Source: a bacterium (GTDB lineage Bacteria > Vulcanimicrobiota > Vulcanimicrobiia > Vulcanimicrobiales > Vulcanimicrobiaceae). From it: a stretch of 44,637 nucleotides of DNA. Of the stretch, positions 37,921 to 44,637 are shown in pieces. The notes beneath the pieces were generated by a model. The model did not search any database. It was not told where the DNA came from and saw only the letters and a list, made by a program, of their open reading frames with translations. A program made the translations under genes and the position numbers. The stretch covers positions 1 to 44,637 of the forward strand of contig JAJYCL010000012.1 of assembly GCA_021778415.1 (NCBI GenBank), read 5' to 3'. Numbering within the stretch: position 1 is the first letter of the stretch; each line of letters starts with the position of its first letter.

Positions 37921-38760
37921 TTACCGCACCCGAGCTAACGCCGAGAGATCTTCGGCGCCGAGGTTTTCGGCGATTCCGCGATCGAGCATGGCGCAGACGG
38001 CATCGATGACGGGGAGCGGATGGGCGGCGGCGGCTTGCATGAGCCCCGCATCTTTACGTGCCATCGCAAGCGACCACGTGACTTCACGATCGTCGTAAAA
38101 CATGCGTTTTCCGCGGCCGCTAATCTGCCCGCTGGGATCGTAAAAGTCGAATAGCCCAAACGCTTGTTCCGGCGTGAACTTCGCCGCTTTTGCTATCTCT
38201 AAAATGTCGTGCAAGCCACCGATGACCGCAAGGATCATGGCGTTGCCCATGAGCTTGTACACGGCAGCGGCATCGACACGTGAACCGAGATTGCGAAGCG
38301 TTCCCGTCATCTCCTCAAGCTGCGAGCGCAGCGCATCGATGCGCGCCTGATCGCCGCTTACCAGCATCGTGCCGGTTGCCGCAAGCGATTGCGGTGGTCC
38401 CATAAATACGGGTGCATGCAAAAACGGAATATTCTGCGCGCGTAAATGCGCTTCACGCTCGAGCACGCCGGCGACGGATACGGTGGTGTGATCGATGATC
38501 GGAACACCCGGGGCGAGGCCGGGAAGAAGAGCCGCGATGGTGGCATCGACGGCCGCGTCGTCGGCTAGGCACAGATGCACGCGCGATGCTCCGCGTGCGC
38601 ATGCTGCGGCATCGGTGAAGGCCACGGCCCCACAATCTTCGAGCGCTTTCGCTTTTTGCGCGGTGCGATTCCAAACATGGACGTCGTGACGATTGCGGCG
38701 CAGCGATTGCACGAAGCCCGAGCCGAGCATGCCAGCTCCATAAAATGCAACGGTTGTCAT
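37921..38760 (-). CDS. NAD(P)-dependent oxidoreductase, beta-hydroxyacid dehydrogenase family
   Basis: 279 residues from ATG 38760. GAGMLGSGFVQSLRRNRHDV near the start is the Rossmann nucleotide-binding loop, and DHTTVSVAGVL and PVFMGPPQSLAATGTML occupy the substrate-binding positions of 3-hydroxyisobutyrate/tartronate semialdehyde-type enzymes. The catalytic Lys region VYKLMGNAMILAVIGG is in place. The substrate is not certain (imine reductases share the fold). Divergent from the small membrane protein gene; the 14-base palindrome between them could control both. Confidence 0.87.
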   Translation of the reverse strand: MTTVAFYGAGMLGSGFVQSLRRNRHDVHVWNRTAQKAKALEDCGAVAFTDAAACARGASRVHLCLADDAAVDATIAALLPGLAPGVPIIDHTTVSVAGVLEREAHLRAQNIPFLHAPVFMGPPQSLAATGTMLVSGDQARIDALRSQLEEMTGTLRNLGSRVDAAAVYKLMGNAMILAVIGGLHDILEIAKAAKFTPEQAFGLFDFYDPSGQISGRGKRMFYDDREVTWSLAMARKDAGLMQAAAAHPLPVIDAVCAMLDRGIAENLGAEDLSALARVR

Positions 38761-38822
38761 GCGTGTGGTTACGCTTACGTCTTTGGCAATACCTCTTGCG
38801 CTTACGTCGTTCATGTGTTACT

Positions 38823-38844
38823 GTGTACTAGTACACTAATACAC
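38823..38844. promoter_or_regulatory. palindromic operator upstream of the GntR operon
   Basis: GTGTACTAGTACAC is a perfect 14-base palindrome (38823-38836). GTGTA at its start and TACAC at 38840-38844 form a second, wider inverted repeat. It lies 27 bases before the operon that encodes a YtrA-type GntR regulator and is a good candidate for its binding site. Confidence 0.6.
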
Positions 38845-38870
38845 AAGGCAATGCTGCCGAGGAGAGAAGT

Positions 38871-39116
38871 ATGATGCTCGTGACTCTTTTAGGAATGTCA
38901 GCAGCCATCGCGTGGCTTGTCGCCGTTTTTGCCGAGCCCGTCGGCCGTTTCAACGAAGATCTTGTCTATGTGCTCCCGCATTCTGTGCGCCGCACGTACC
39001 GGAAGATGTCCCTTGGAAAGCCGTACGATAGTCCGATGTGGATTCGGTACAATCGCATCGGTGGAACGTGCCTGGGATTGCTCTTGCTTGTTGCGATCGT
39101 CGCGATTCACGGCTAG
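38871..39116 (+). CDS. small two-helix membrane protein
   Basis: 81 residues. GGAG lies upstream of the ATGATG start (either Met is possible). A membrane segment at about 2-22 (VTLLGMSAAIAWLVAVFA) and one at 63-80 (GGTCLGLLLLVAIVAIHG) flank a polar middle with Arg/Tyr (VRRTYRKMSLGKPYDSPMWI). Function unknown. It is followed after 8 bases by the GntR regulator, so it is probably regulated by it. Confidence 0.75.
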   Translation: MMLVTLLGMSAAIAWLVAVFAEPVGRFNEDLVYVLPHSVRRTYRKMSLGKPYDSPMWIRYNRIGGTCLGLLLLVAIVAIHG

Positions 39117-39124
39117 CTGCACGC

Positions 39125-39529
39125 ATGCGCCCGCCTCAGCTGCGCATCGATGATGCGTCGCTCTTACCTGTCTATGAGCAATTGCGTGAGCAACTGGGTG
39201 CAACGATTGCATCCGGGGGATTTGCGCGTGGCGAGAAGTTGCCGGCGGTTCGCGAGTTGGCGATGCGCTTACGCATCAATCCGACGACCGTTCATCGCGC
39301 CTACGCCGAATTAGAACGTCAAGGTTTCGTTCGGACACGGCGCGGATTGGGGACTTTTGTCGCCGGAGCGCCGAAGCCCGAGCGCAAGAGGCAGCACAAA
39401 CGCCTAACCGAGCGTGCAGACCGCTTCGTGGTTGAAAGCTTGGCGGTAGGATACGCTGCGGGGGATGTGCTATTGGCGATACGAAGCGCGTTGGAACGTC
39501 GGTCCGCTGTTGCGGGTTCTACCGCATAG
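39125..39529 (+). CDS. GntR family transcription regulator, YtrA type
   Basis: 134 residues from ATG 39125. The winged helix is typical: PVYEQLREQLGATIASGGFA, GEKLPAVRELAMRLRINPTT and the recognition helix VHRAYAELERQGFVRTRRGLG. The short C-terminus of about 50 residues, without a ligand domain, marks the YtrA subfamily. Such regulators usually repress their own operon with membrane proteins or ABC transporters. A matching palindrome lies upstream at 38823. Confidence 0.9.
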   Translation: MRPPQLRIDDASLLPVYEQLREQLGATIASGGFARGEKLPAVRELAMRLRINPTTVHRAYAELERQGFVRTRRGLGTFVAGAPKPERKRQHKRLTERADRFVVESLAVGYAAGDVLLAIRSALERRSAVAGSTA

Positions 39530-39545
39530 GGAGGCTTTGAGGACA

Positions 39546-39890
39546 GTGAAGATTGAGGGTGGGTTTTGTCCACGATTTCATAAGGCCGTCGAGTTGATCG
39601 GTCGTCGCTGGACGGGTGCAATTATCCGCGTGCTCTTGAGCGGCCCGGCGCGTTTCACGGAACTTGCTGCCGCGGTACCCGGTCTTTCCGATCGTTTATT
39701 ATCCGAGCGACTGCGTGAACTCGAAGACGAAGCCATTGTCGAGCGGGTCGATACGGGCGGGCACGAGGCCTACGCCTTAACGAAAAAGGGGCGCGAACTC
39801 ACCCCTGTTCTTGATTCGCTTGGGCAATGGGCCGAGCGTTGGATTGCGTTTGAGCCGGCTACTCGGAGTGCTTCTCGTCGCGCGTCGTAA
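39546..39890 (+). CDS. HxlR family transcription regulator
   Basis: 114 residues from GTG 39546. CPRFHKAVELIGRRWTGAII is the N-terminal HxlR signature with its single conserved Cys, used for redox sensing in relatives such as YodB; FTELAAAVPGLSDRLLSERL is the recognition region and GGHEAYALTKKGREL the wing. The last 32 bases overlap the convergent YqhA-like gene. The GntR gene ends 16 bases upstream, so they may be one transcript. A TTACTTA inverted repeat at 41413 resembles sites of this family. Confidence 0.88.
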   Translation: MKIEGGFCPRFHKAVELIGRRWTGAIIRVLLSGPARFTELAAAVPGLSDRLLSERLRELEDEAIVERVDTGGHEAYALTKKGRELTPVLDSLGQWAERWIAFEPATRSASRRAS

Positions 39891-40374
39891 GATAGATCGA
39901 GAGTCCGATGAGCGCGATACCGATGGCGAGATAGAGAAGCTCTAGCGGTGTCTTGAGATCCTGCTCGAGCGCAAATTCGAAATACCGAACCACGAGAATC
40001 AGAAAGACGACTTTCGCTAAGCGTTCTTTGAGATCGTCGATGCTTCGCGTGACCAAGAGGTTTGTGGCTACACCATCATCGGTTGGAACATCGAATTTCC
40101 CGATGAACAATTGATAGAGTCCAAACCCAAAGATGATCAGTATCGAGGCGAATAAATAGCCGTCGACGATGCCCGCGAGATGGCTAATCAGGGCGATATG
40201 TCGCGTCGGATCATCGCCTTCAAAGCTGCGCGTATGCATGATGACCGTCCATGCATCTTGCGTGTTGGTGAAAAGCAAGAGTGCTGAAAGCACGATGCTG
40301 GCGATAACCGCGATGAAGACGAGATACCGTGAGCTCCATAAGACGGTTGAGATGATGTGGCCGATTTTCTGCAT
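39859..40374 (-). CDS. YqhA family (UPF0114) membrane protein
   Basis: 171 residues from ATG 40374, with GGAAGG upstream. Membrane segments lie at about 17-37 (RYLVFIAVIASIVLSALLLF), 65-90 (HLAGIVDGYLFASILIIFGF) and two near the C-terminus. SIDDLKERLAKVVFLILVV is conserved in YqhA proteins, whose role is unknown. It follows the deacetylase-like gene by 13 bases on the same strand. The 3' end overlaps hxlR tail to tail by 32 bases. Confidence 0.88.
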   Translation of the reverse strand: MQKIGHIISTVLWSSRYLVFIAVIASIVLSALLLFTNTQDAWTVIMHTRSFEGDDPTRHIALISHLAGIVDGYLFASILIIFGFGLYQLFIGKFDVPTDDGVATNLLVTRSIDDLKERLAKVVFLILVVRYFEFALEQDLKTPLELLYLAIGIALIGLSIYLTTRDEKHSE

Positions 40375-40387
40375 GAGGAGCCTTCCT

Positions 40388-41386
40388 TTACGGGTTGGCG
40401 GTGAGGTCGCGAACGAGAACGAGCGTAATGCCCGCGCGCGCAAACTCCGGGAGCATGGATTTGATGGCCGCTAACGTCGTTGCACGAGGATGGCCAATGG
40501 CGATCGCCGAGCCGTGATCGAGAGCGATACGGCCTGCTGCGCGCAATTGGCCGATCGTATAGGCTTCGTTTGCATGATTATCGAGGAAGACATCGCGTGA
40601 TGCCGTTGGGATGCCAAGAGCCTTTGTTGTTTCGGCAGCGACGCTTTTTCCGTTCGTACGGGAATCCACAAAAAAGAGATTTCTCTTTGCGAGAATCTCG
40701 GCGACATCGTGCATCACGCGCGGATCGGCCGTGGCTTTACTGCCTTCGTGATTGTTCACACCCTGGGCAAGAGGCACTTGCGCGAGATCGGCGCGTAGCG
40801 TGCTCTCGATCTTCGCATCCGTCATCTTTGTGGTGATTTCACCGGGACCGGGATAGAGCCCCGAGAGCGTCTCCATTGGAAGGTGCAGCATGACGCCTTT
40901 GCCCGCCGCCTCTGCTTCGTCGGCAATAATTTTTGTGCCGTGGACATCGGGAAGCACCGAGAGCGTTACAGGGACGGGCAACGCGATGAATCCGCGCTCG
41001 ACATTCAACCATTGACCGCAATCGTCAATGATAATGGCTAAACGAGCTCGCGACGTCGCGGGATTCGCCGTCATCCCAGCTTCGGGATGCTCGGTCGGCT
41101 GCTGTGTCGGCGCACCGGAAGGCGTGGCCGACGGCGTGGTACGTGGCGTGGCCTTTGGCTGGGGAACTGGCGTGGATCGTTCGGGAGCGGCCGTGGCGAC
41201 CGTCGCCACCGACGCTCGCGGTGTCGGCGCGTGGTGCGTCGGCTGCGTACGCGGTCGAAGGAGCCACCAGCCGGCGAGAACGGCAAACAAAAGTAAGGAG
41301 ATCGGGGCCAGAGGCGAGCGCGATCGGCGTGAAGTTCGTTTTTTCGGCACGGGAACTGCCGCTTCGACGCGTAAAGGTCTGTGCAC
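40388..41386 (-). CDS. divergent polysaccharide deacetylase (YibQ-like) protein
   Basis: 332 residues from a GTG. A basic N-terminus and one membrane segment (APISLLLFAVLAGWWLL, about 27-43) anchor it; a Thr/Pro/Ala-rich linker of about 60 residues follows. The catalytic-fold domain (about 113-330) shows ARLAIIIDDCGQ, VTLSVLPDVHG, GVMLHLPMETLS, GVNNHEGSKATAD and the end AIAIGHPRATT, the DUF610/divergent polysaccharide deacetylase pattern. It lies outside the cytoplasm, probably acting on wall or exported polysaccharide; activity is unproven in this family. Confidence 0.9.
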   Translation of the reverse strand: MHRPLRVEAAVPVPKKRTSRRSRSPLAPISLLLFAVLAGWWLLRPRTQPTHHAPTPRASVATVATAAPERSTPVPQPKATPRTTPSATPSGAPTQQPTEHPEAGMTANPATSRARLAIIIDDCGQWLNVERGFIALPVPVTLSVLPDVHGTKIIADEAEAAGKGVMLHLPMETLSGLYPGPGEITTKMTDAKIESTLRADLAQVPLAQGVNNHEGSKATADPRVMHDVAEILAKRNLFFVDSRTNGKSVAAETTKALGIPTASRDVFLDNHANEAYTIGQLRAAGRIALDHGSAIAIGHPRATTLAAIKSMLPEFARAGITLVLVRDLTANP

Positions 41387-41412
41387 TCCGTTGCAACCGG
41401 AGGCGGCGTTCT

Positions 41413-41433
41413 TTACTTATATATAGTAAGTAA
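41413..41433. promoter_or_regulatory. TTACTTA-N7-TAAGTAA inverted repeat
   Basis: Perfect 7-base arms around TATATAG, AT-rich in an otherwise GC-rich window. It lies in the gap between the divergent deacetylase and membrane protein genes and overlaps possible -10 sequences (TATATA). It looks like a repressor operator. The arms resemble sites I associate with HxlR/YodB-type regulators. Confidence 0.5.
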
Positions 41434-41467
41434 CTTATTTCTCGCCCGCTTTGTGGAGGATCACCTC

Positions 41468-41908
41468 ATGTCAGTTCAAGTCAAACGCCCCGTCGCCGTC
41501 GGCCACGCTATTGCGGCCGGTCTGCTCGGCGCCGTTCTCGTCGATCTCTTTCTCATACTCAGTCACCAAGCACCGTTTCCGGGCATCTACCAATTTGTCG
41601 CCTCGGGGCTCGTTGGCCAGGCTGCGTTTACGTCGTCAAGCTACATCGTTCTCGGCGTCATTTTGCATCTCGTCATTTCCATCGTTTGGGCTCTGCTCTA
41701 TGCCTTTGTCGTCACCGCGATGGGGCGTGGGAAGCAGTGGGTCCTCGATGGTGCCATTTTTGGTGTGATCGTAATGATTGCCATGACCGGACTGCTGATG
41801 GCCAAAGGCATGGGCGCCGCACCGACCACCGGAGCGCTCATCGGCAGTCTCATCGCGCACGTCGTATTCTTCGGCTGGCCCGTCGCCTGGTACTACGGCC
41901 GCAAGTAG
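41468..41908 (+). CDS. four-helix membrane protein, unknown
   Basis: 146 residues from ATG 41468, with GGAGG 8 bases upstream. Four membrane segments at about 15-33, 55-80, 93-112 and 118-138 (for example HAIAAGLLGAVLVDLFLILS and GVIVMIAMTGLLMAKGMGA), short loops, ending WPVAWYYGRK. No family recognised. A palindromic operator-like site lies just upstream, and the hairpin repeats begin 7 bases after the stop. Confidence 0.72.
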   Translation: MSVQVKRPVAVGHAIAAGLLGAVLVDLFLILSHQAPFPGIYQFVASGLVGQAAFTSSSYIVLGVILHLVISIVWALLYAFVVTAMGRGKQWVLDGAIFGVIVMIAMTGLLMAKGMGAAPTTGALIGSLIAHVVFFGWPVAWYYGRK

Positions 41909-41914
41909 CCCCTC

Positions 41915-42352
41915 TGAGGAGCGAGCGGCCTTGTCACCCTGAGGAGCGCACGGCATTGTCACCCTGAGGAGCGCACGGAGTGCGCGTCTCGAAGGGCCGC
42001 ACGGAAAGGTTGCACGCTAACGCGTGCTCCGTTCGAGTGATGCTTCGAGACGCGATGCTACGCATCGCTCCTCAGCATGACAGTAACTGTCACCCTGAGG
42101 AGCGCACGGCATTGTCACCCTGAGGAGCGCACGAAGTGCGCGTCTCGAAGGGCTGCTGAGAAATGTTGCACGCTTCGCGTGCCCCGTTTTGGTGATGCTT
42201 CGAGACGCTCGCTACGCTCGCTCCTCAGCATGACAGAAACTGCGCTCGCTCCTCAGCATGACAGAAACTGCGCATCGCTCCTCAGCGTGACAGAAACTGC
42301 GCTCGCTCCTCAGCGTGACAGAATGCTGCGCATCGCTTCCCAGCGTGACGGT
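41915..42352. repeat. array of hairpin repeats (gene-free region)
   Basis: This gene-free stretch of about 440 bases consists of composite units of the same family as 2645-3374: left arms with CGCAC/GTGCG stems, middle hairpins with TAAC or TTC loops, inverted right arms, and at 42235-42350 several tandem right arms with a period of 28-30 bases. Readable frames through it are repeat translations. It ends just after the msrA stop. Confidence 0.88.
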
Positions 42353-42356
42353 GGGG

Positions 42357-42977
42357 TTAGTGTTTGCGGATGAGTCCTGGGAACGTGGCTTGGAGGGCTT
42401 TGATTTTTGGATCGTCGTTGTAGACGATGTAGCCGTCGTCAGGATGCTTGTCGGCGTAATGCTGATGATAGGCTTCGGCGCGATAGAACGCTGTAAGATG
42501 CGCGATCTTCGTCGAAATCGGCGCGGAGAACGTGTGTGCTCGCGACATCGCAGCGATAACGGCTTGCGCGATGTGCTGTTGCGCGGCGGTCGTATAGAAG
42601 ATCTCCGAGCGATATTGCGGCCCGTAATCCGGCCCTTCGTGCCGTACTTGGGTGGGATCATGAGCGACGAGGAAAAACACATGGAGCAGTTGGGTCGTTG
42701 AAATGACATGCGGGTTGTAGTCGATAGCGACAACTTCGGCATGCCGTGTGCCGTCGGAGGACACCGCTTCATAATTTGCCGTGGCGGCGCTTCCGCCGGC
42801 ATAGCCCACCGTGGTGTTGACGACGCCATTGAGGCGTTCGAAGACCGCCTGCATCCCCCAAAAGCATCCGCCCGCCAAAACGATGCGCTGCGTGGGTTGC
42901 GCCGCAACGCTCGGCGTAGGTCCGAGGAGCGACGATACCGAGAGAAGTGCCGCGAAGGCCAGTTGTGTCAGCTTCAT
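42357..42977 (-). CDS. msrA: exported peptide-methionine (S)-S-oxide reductase
   Basis: 206 residues. A signal peptide (MKLTQLAFAALLSVSSLLGP, cleavage near SVAA-Q) is unusual among cytosolic MsrA proteins and places it outside the cytoplasm. Catalytic C38 is in LAGGCFWGMQ, then VGYAGGS and GPDYGPQYRSEIFY are conserved. It reduces methionine-S-sulfoxide in proteins. It starts 17 bases after the cyclase stop, so the two are probably one operon. The C-terminus lacks an obvious recycling Cys pair. Confidence 0.95.
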   Translation of the reverse strand: MKLTQLAFAALLSVSSLLGPTPSVAAQPTQRIVLAGGCFWGMQAVFERLNGVVNTTVGYAGGSAATANYEAVSSDGTRHAEVVAIDYNPHVISTTQLLHVFFLVAHDPTQVRHEGPDYGPQYRSEIFYTTAAQQHIAQAVIAAMSRAHTFSAPISTKIAHLTAFYRAEAYHQHYADKHPDDGYIVYNDDPKIKALQATFPGLIRKH

Positions 42978-42994
42978 ATACCCTAGAACGCAGC

Positions 42995-44533
42995 TTAGGC
43001 GTCGTTGGATGACTGCTCCAGAGCGGAAAGCGCATTTTCGAGCGCCGTCCGAGCAGCCTGCGGGTCGGTGACGGCGTGGGCGTCGATAAAGACATCGAAT
43101 CCCGATCCGTGGGCCATGATGATTTCGTCGGCGTCCTCATCGCGCAATCCGTCGATGACATACGGAATGACTGGTCGCGCGATGCCGCGCATGGTGATGG
43201 GCTCGAGGGGATGCGCATGGACAATCTCGGAAACGAGCGCGTACGTTTCGTAGCTCACCACGAGACTGCCCGGCTCGGCAATCGATTGTAAACGCGCAGC
43301 AAGATTCGCTTCGGCACCGATGATCGTGTAATCGATGCGCTCGCGGCTTCCGAAATTTCCAACGTTACAGTAGCCGGTATTTATGCCCATCCGCGCGCGG
43401 AAAGGATGCTCGATACCGCGTTTTCGCCAGATGCGACCGAGCTCTTCCAGGCGATGTTGCATCGCAATGGCCATGCGCACACATGCTGCGGCATCTTCGT
43501 CGGTGCCGCGACTCTCCGGATCGCCGAAGAAGACAAGAATAGCATCGCCAATGAACTTATCGAGCGTTCCACCGTAATCAAACGCGATCTGCGACATTTC
43601 ACTAAAATATTCGTTCAGCAGGGCCGTGAGTTCTTCGGCCTGCATGCGCTCCGTGGTTGCCGTGAAATCTTTGATGTCGGAGAAGAAGATGGTGAGTTTT
43701 TTGCGTTGCGTTGCGACATCCGCCGAAGCCTTTCCACTGAAAATCGCTTCGAAAATTTGCGGTGAGATATAGCGGGAAATTTTTTGCGAAACATCCAGAA
43801 GCGAATCGTTCGCCATTTCAAGATCGCGATTTGTCGCAGCTATTGTGCGAGCATGCCGACGTTGCAGCCAAATTGCCAATAAGCCTAGGAGTGAGGCGAA
43901 GATGAAATATGCTAAGAGATAGCGGAAGGATAGAATGTTTGCGACGAGCGGTTGTGTGATGATGAGTTCTTGGATCCCACGAACATCGCCGACTTTCCAG
44001 TCGTGTTTCGGGCTATCGGGACTGGAATTATGGCAAGCAACGCAGGTTGGACCCATGATGATCGGCGTTGCATAGCGGACTGTGGTGGCGAGACCGCTCC
44101 ACGAGACATTTTCTAACGACGGTTGGCGGTGGCGCGCAAACGATGCGATGGCATCTCGTTCGAAGGTATCAAGTTTGTGCGGTGGGCGCCCTTTGAATGG
44201 GAATTCGGAAACAAAGCGGTAGCGCAATGAGGCGTCGGGGTCTTTAATCATCTTGCCGAGTTCAAGTGAGAACGTCGCTGGGATAGGGATGCCGCCTGGG
44301 TGGTCCATGAAAAAGCGTGTCACTTCGGCATGGCCATGCGCCGCTTCGATGCGAGCGACGATATCATTGGCATAGAAGCCGCGAATATTGGTGATAACGC
44401 GATCAAGCCCGGTTGCTTCGCGCGTCAGTGAATTCGCGGAAATGACGCGTAGATCAAGCCAAACGGCGAGCGGCAGCCCCACAAGAAGGACCGCCACCAA
44501 GACAGCCAACAAGCGCGTTGATAATCGCTCCAC
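42995..44533 (-). CDS. membrane adenylate cyclase with N-terminal haem-c sensor domain
   Basis: 512 residues. A first membrane helix (about 7-29), a periplasmic domain (30-200), a second helix (201-224), a coiled/linker region and a class III cyclase domain (about 275-465). The periplasmic domain resembles the Tll0287-like/DUF3365 fold and carries a c-type haem motif, CVACH at 164-168. The cyclase has metal-binding D286 and D330, K326 for base recognition, T403 in the position seen in CyaC-type adenylate cyclases, and transition-state N410 and R414, so it should be active and make cAMP. Probably a redox or gas sensor; msrA follows on the same transcript. Confidence 0.88.
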   Translation of the reverse strand: MERLSTRLLAVLVAVLLVGLPLAVWLDLRVISANSLTREATGLDRVITNIRGFYANDIVARIEAAHGHAEVTRFFMDHPGGIPIPATFSLELGKMIKDPDASLRYRFVSEFPFKGRPPHKLDTFERDAIASFARHRQPSLENVSWSGLATTVRYATPIIMGPTCVACHNSSPDSPKHDWKVGDVRGIQELIITQPLVANILSFRYLLAYFIFASLLGLLAIWLQRRHARTIAATNRDLEMANDSLLDVSQKISRYISPQIFEAIFSGKASADVATQRKKLTIFFSDIKDFTATTERMQAEELTALLNEYFSEMSQIAFDYGGTLDKFIGDAILVFFGDPESRGTDEDAAACVRMAIAMQHRLEELGRIWRKRGIEHPFRARMGINTGYCNVGNFGSRERIDYTIIGAEANLAARLQSIAEPGSLVVSYETYALVSEIVHAHPLEPITMRGIARPVIPYVIDGLRDEDADEIIMAHGSGFDVFIDAHAVTDPQAARTALENALSALEQSSNDA

Positions 44534-44586
44534 GCGCCTCTCTTCGAGCTCGCTCCGTCTCTCACCCTACAGACGTGCGTGGTTGG

Positions 44587-44637
44587 CCGTGGAGGAATGT
44601 TGCACGCTTCGCGTGCTCCATTTTGGTGATGCTTCGA
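44587..44637. repeat. start of another hairpin repeat, cut by the window end
   Basis: The middle hairpin (GCACGC-TTC-GCGTGC) and the beginning of the inverted right arm (GATGCTTCGA) are present. The rest lies outside the window. Confidence 0.8.

Overview
The window is a compact, roughly 55-60% GC bacterial chromosome segment. It carries ten tRNA genes (two Ser, two Arg, Met, Leu, two Ala, Ile, plus a truncated Ile copy), an RNase P RNA and about 48 protein genes on both strands. Housekeeping clusters are DUF177-rpmF-fabH-fabD-fabG-acpP-ffh-rpsP-khpA-rimM, rapZ-yvcK, aroA and tadA. Lipoprotein signals, exported enzymes, class-II-type AroA, rapZ-yvcK and many dispersed palindromic repeats fit a poorly cultured Terrabacteria-like lineage. 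Candidatus Eremiobacterota (WPS-2) is my best guess, but that is recollection of genome style and not a test.

Layout. 1-2633: tRNA genes with clear terminators and one good promoter, tadA close to its likely tRNA-Arg(ACG) substrate, and an ankyrin protein. 2645-3374: a dense array of hairpin-forming repeats; the same family returns at 1383, 37757, 41915 and 44587. 3393-9524: an M20 amidohydrolase, small proteins, and aroA translationally coupled to a methyltransferase-like protein with a proline-rich tail. 9678-15386: an exceptional 1350-residue permease/GH35 fusion, an esterase and a secreted protein. 15390-17920: a CBS/cystathionine lyase operon (reverse transsulfuration). 18329-21780: yvcK, rapZ, DUF2203, a DUF1858-type protein and rnpB. 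22264-26359: tRNA-Ala pair, a papain-like lipoprotein, an FkbM methyltransferase, and a 1.1-kb islet inserted at the 3' end of tRNA-Ile that carries two paralogous secreted proteins. 26426-27671: a lytic transglycosylase followed by two short helical proteins. 27775-34178: the ribosome/fatty-acid/SRP cluster behind a near-consensus promoter. 34144-37754: msrB, exported and membrane proteins, hydrolase. 37921-41908: a GntR (YtrA-type) and an HxlR regulator with candidate operators, a YqhA protein and a polysaccharide-deacetylase-like protein. 42357-44533: exported MsrA with a membrane adenylate cyclase bearing a c-type haem motif.

The most unusual items are the amino-acid-permease/GH35 fusion with a signal-peptide-like segment at the junction, the tRNA-Ile islet with its paralogous secreted pair, the transglycosylase/helical-protein cassette, the haem-c cyclase next to a periplasmic MsrA, and the repeat family, in which the two commonest forms keep a fully paired stem. 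No CRISPR array, integrase or transposase gene was seen.
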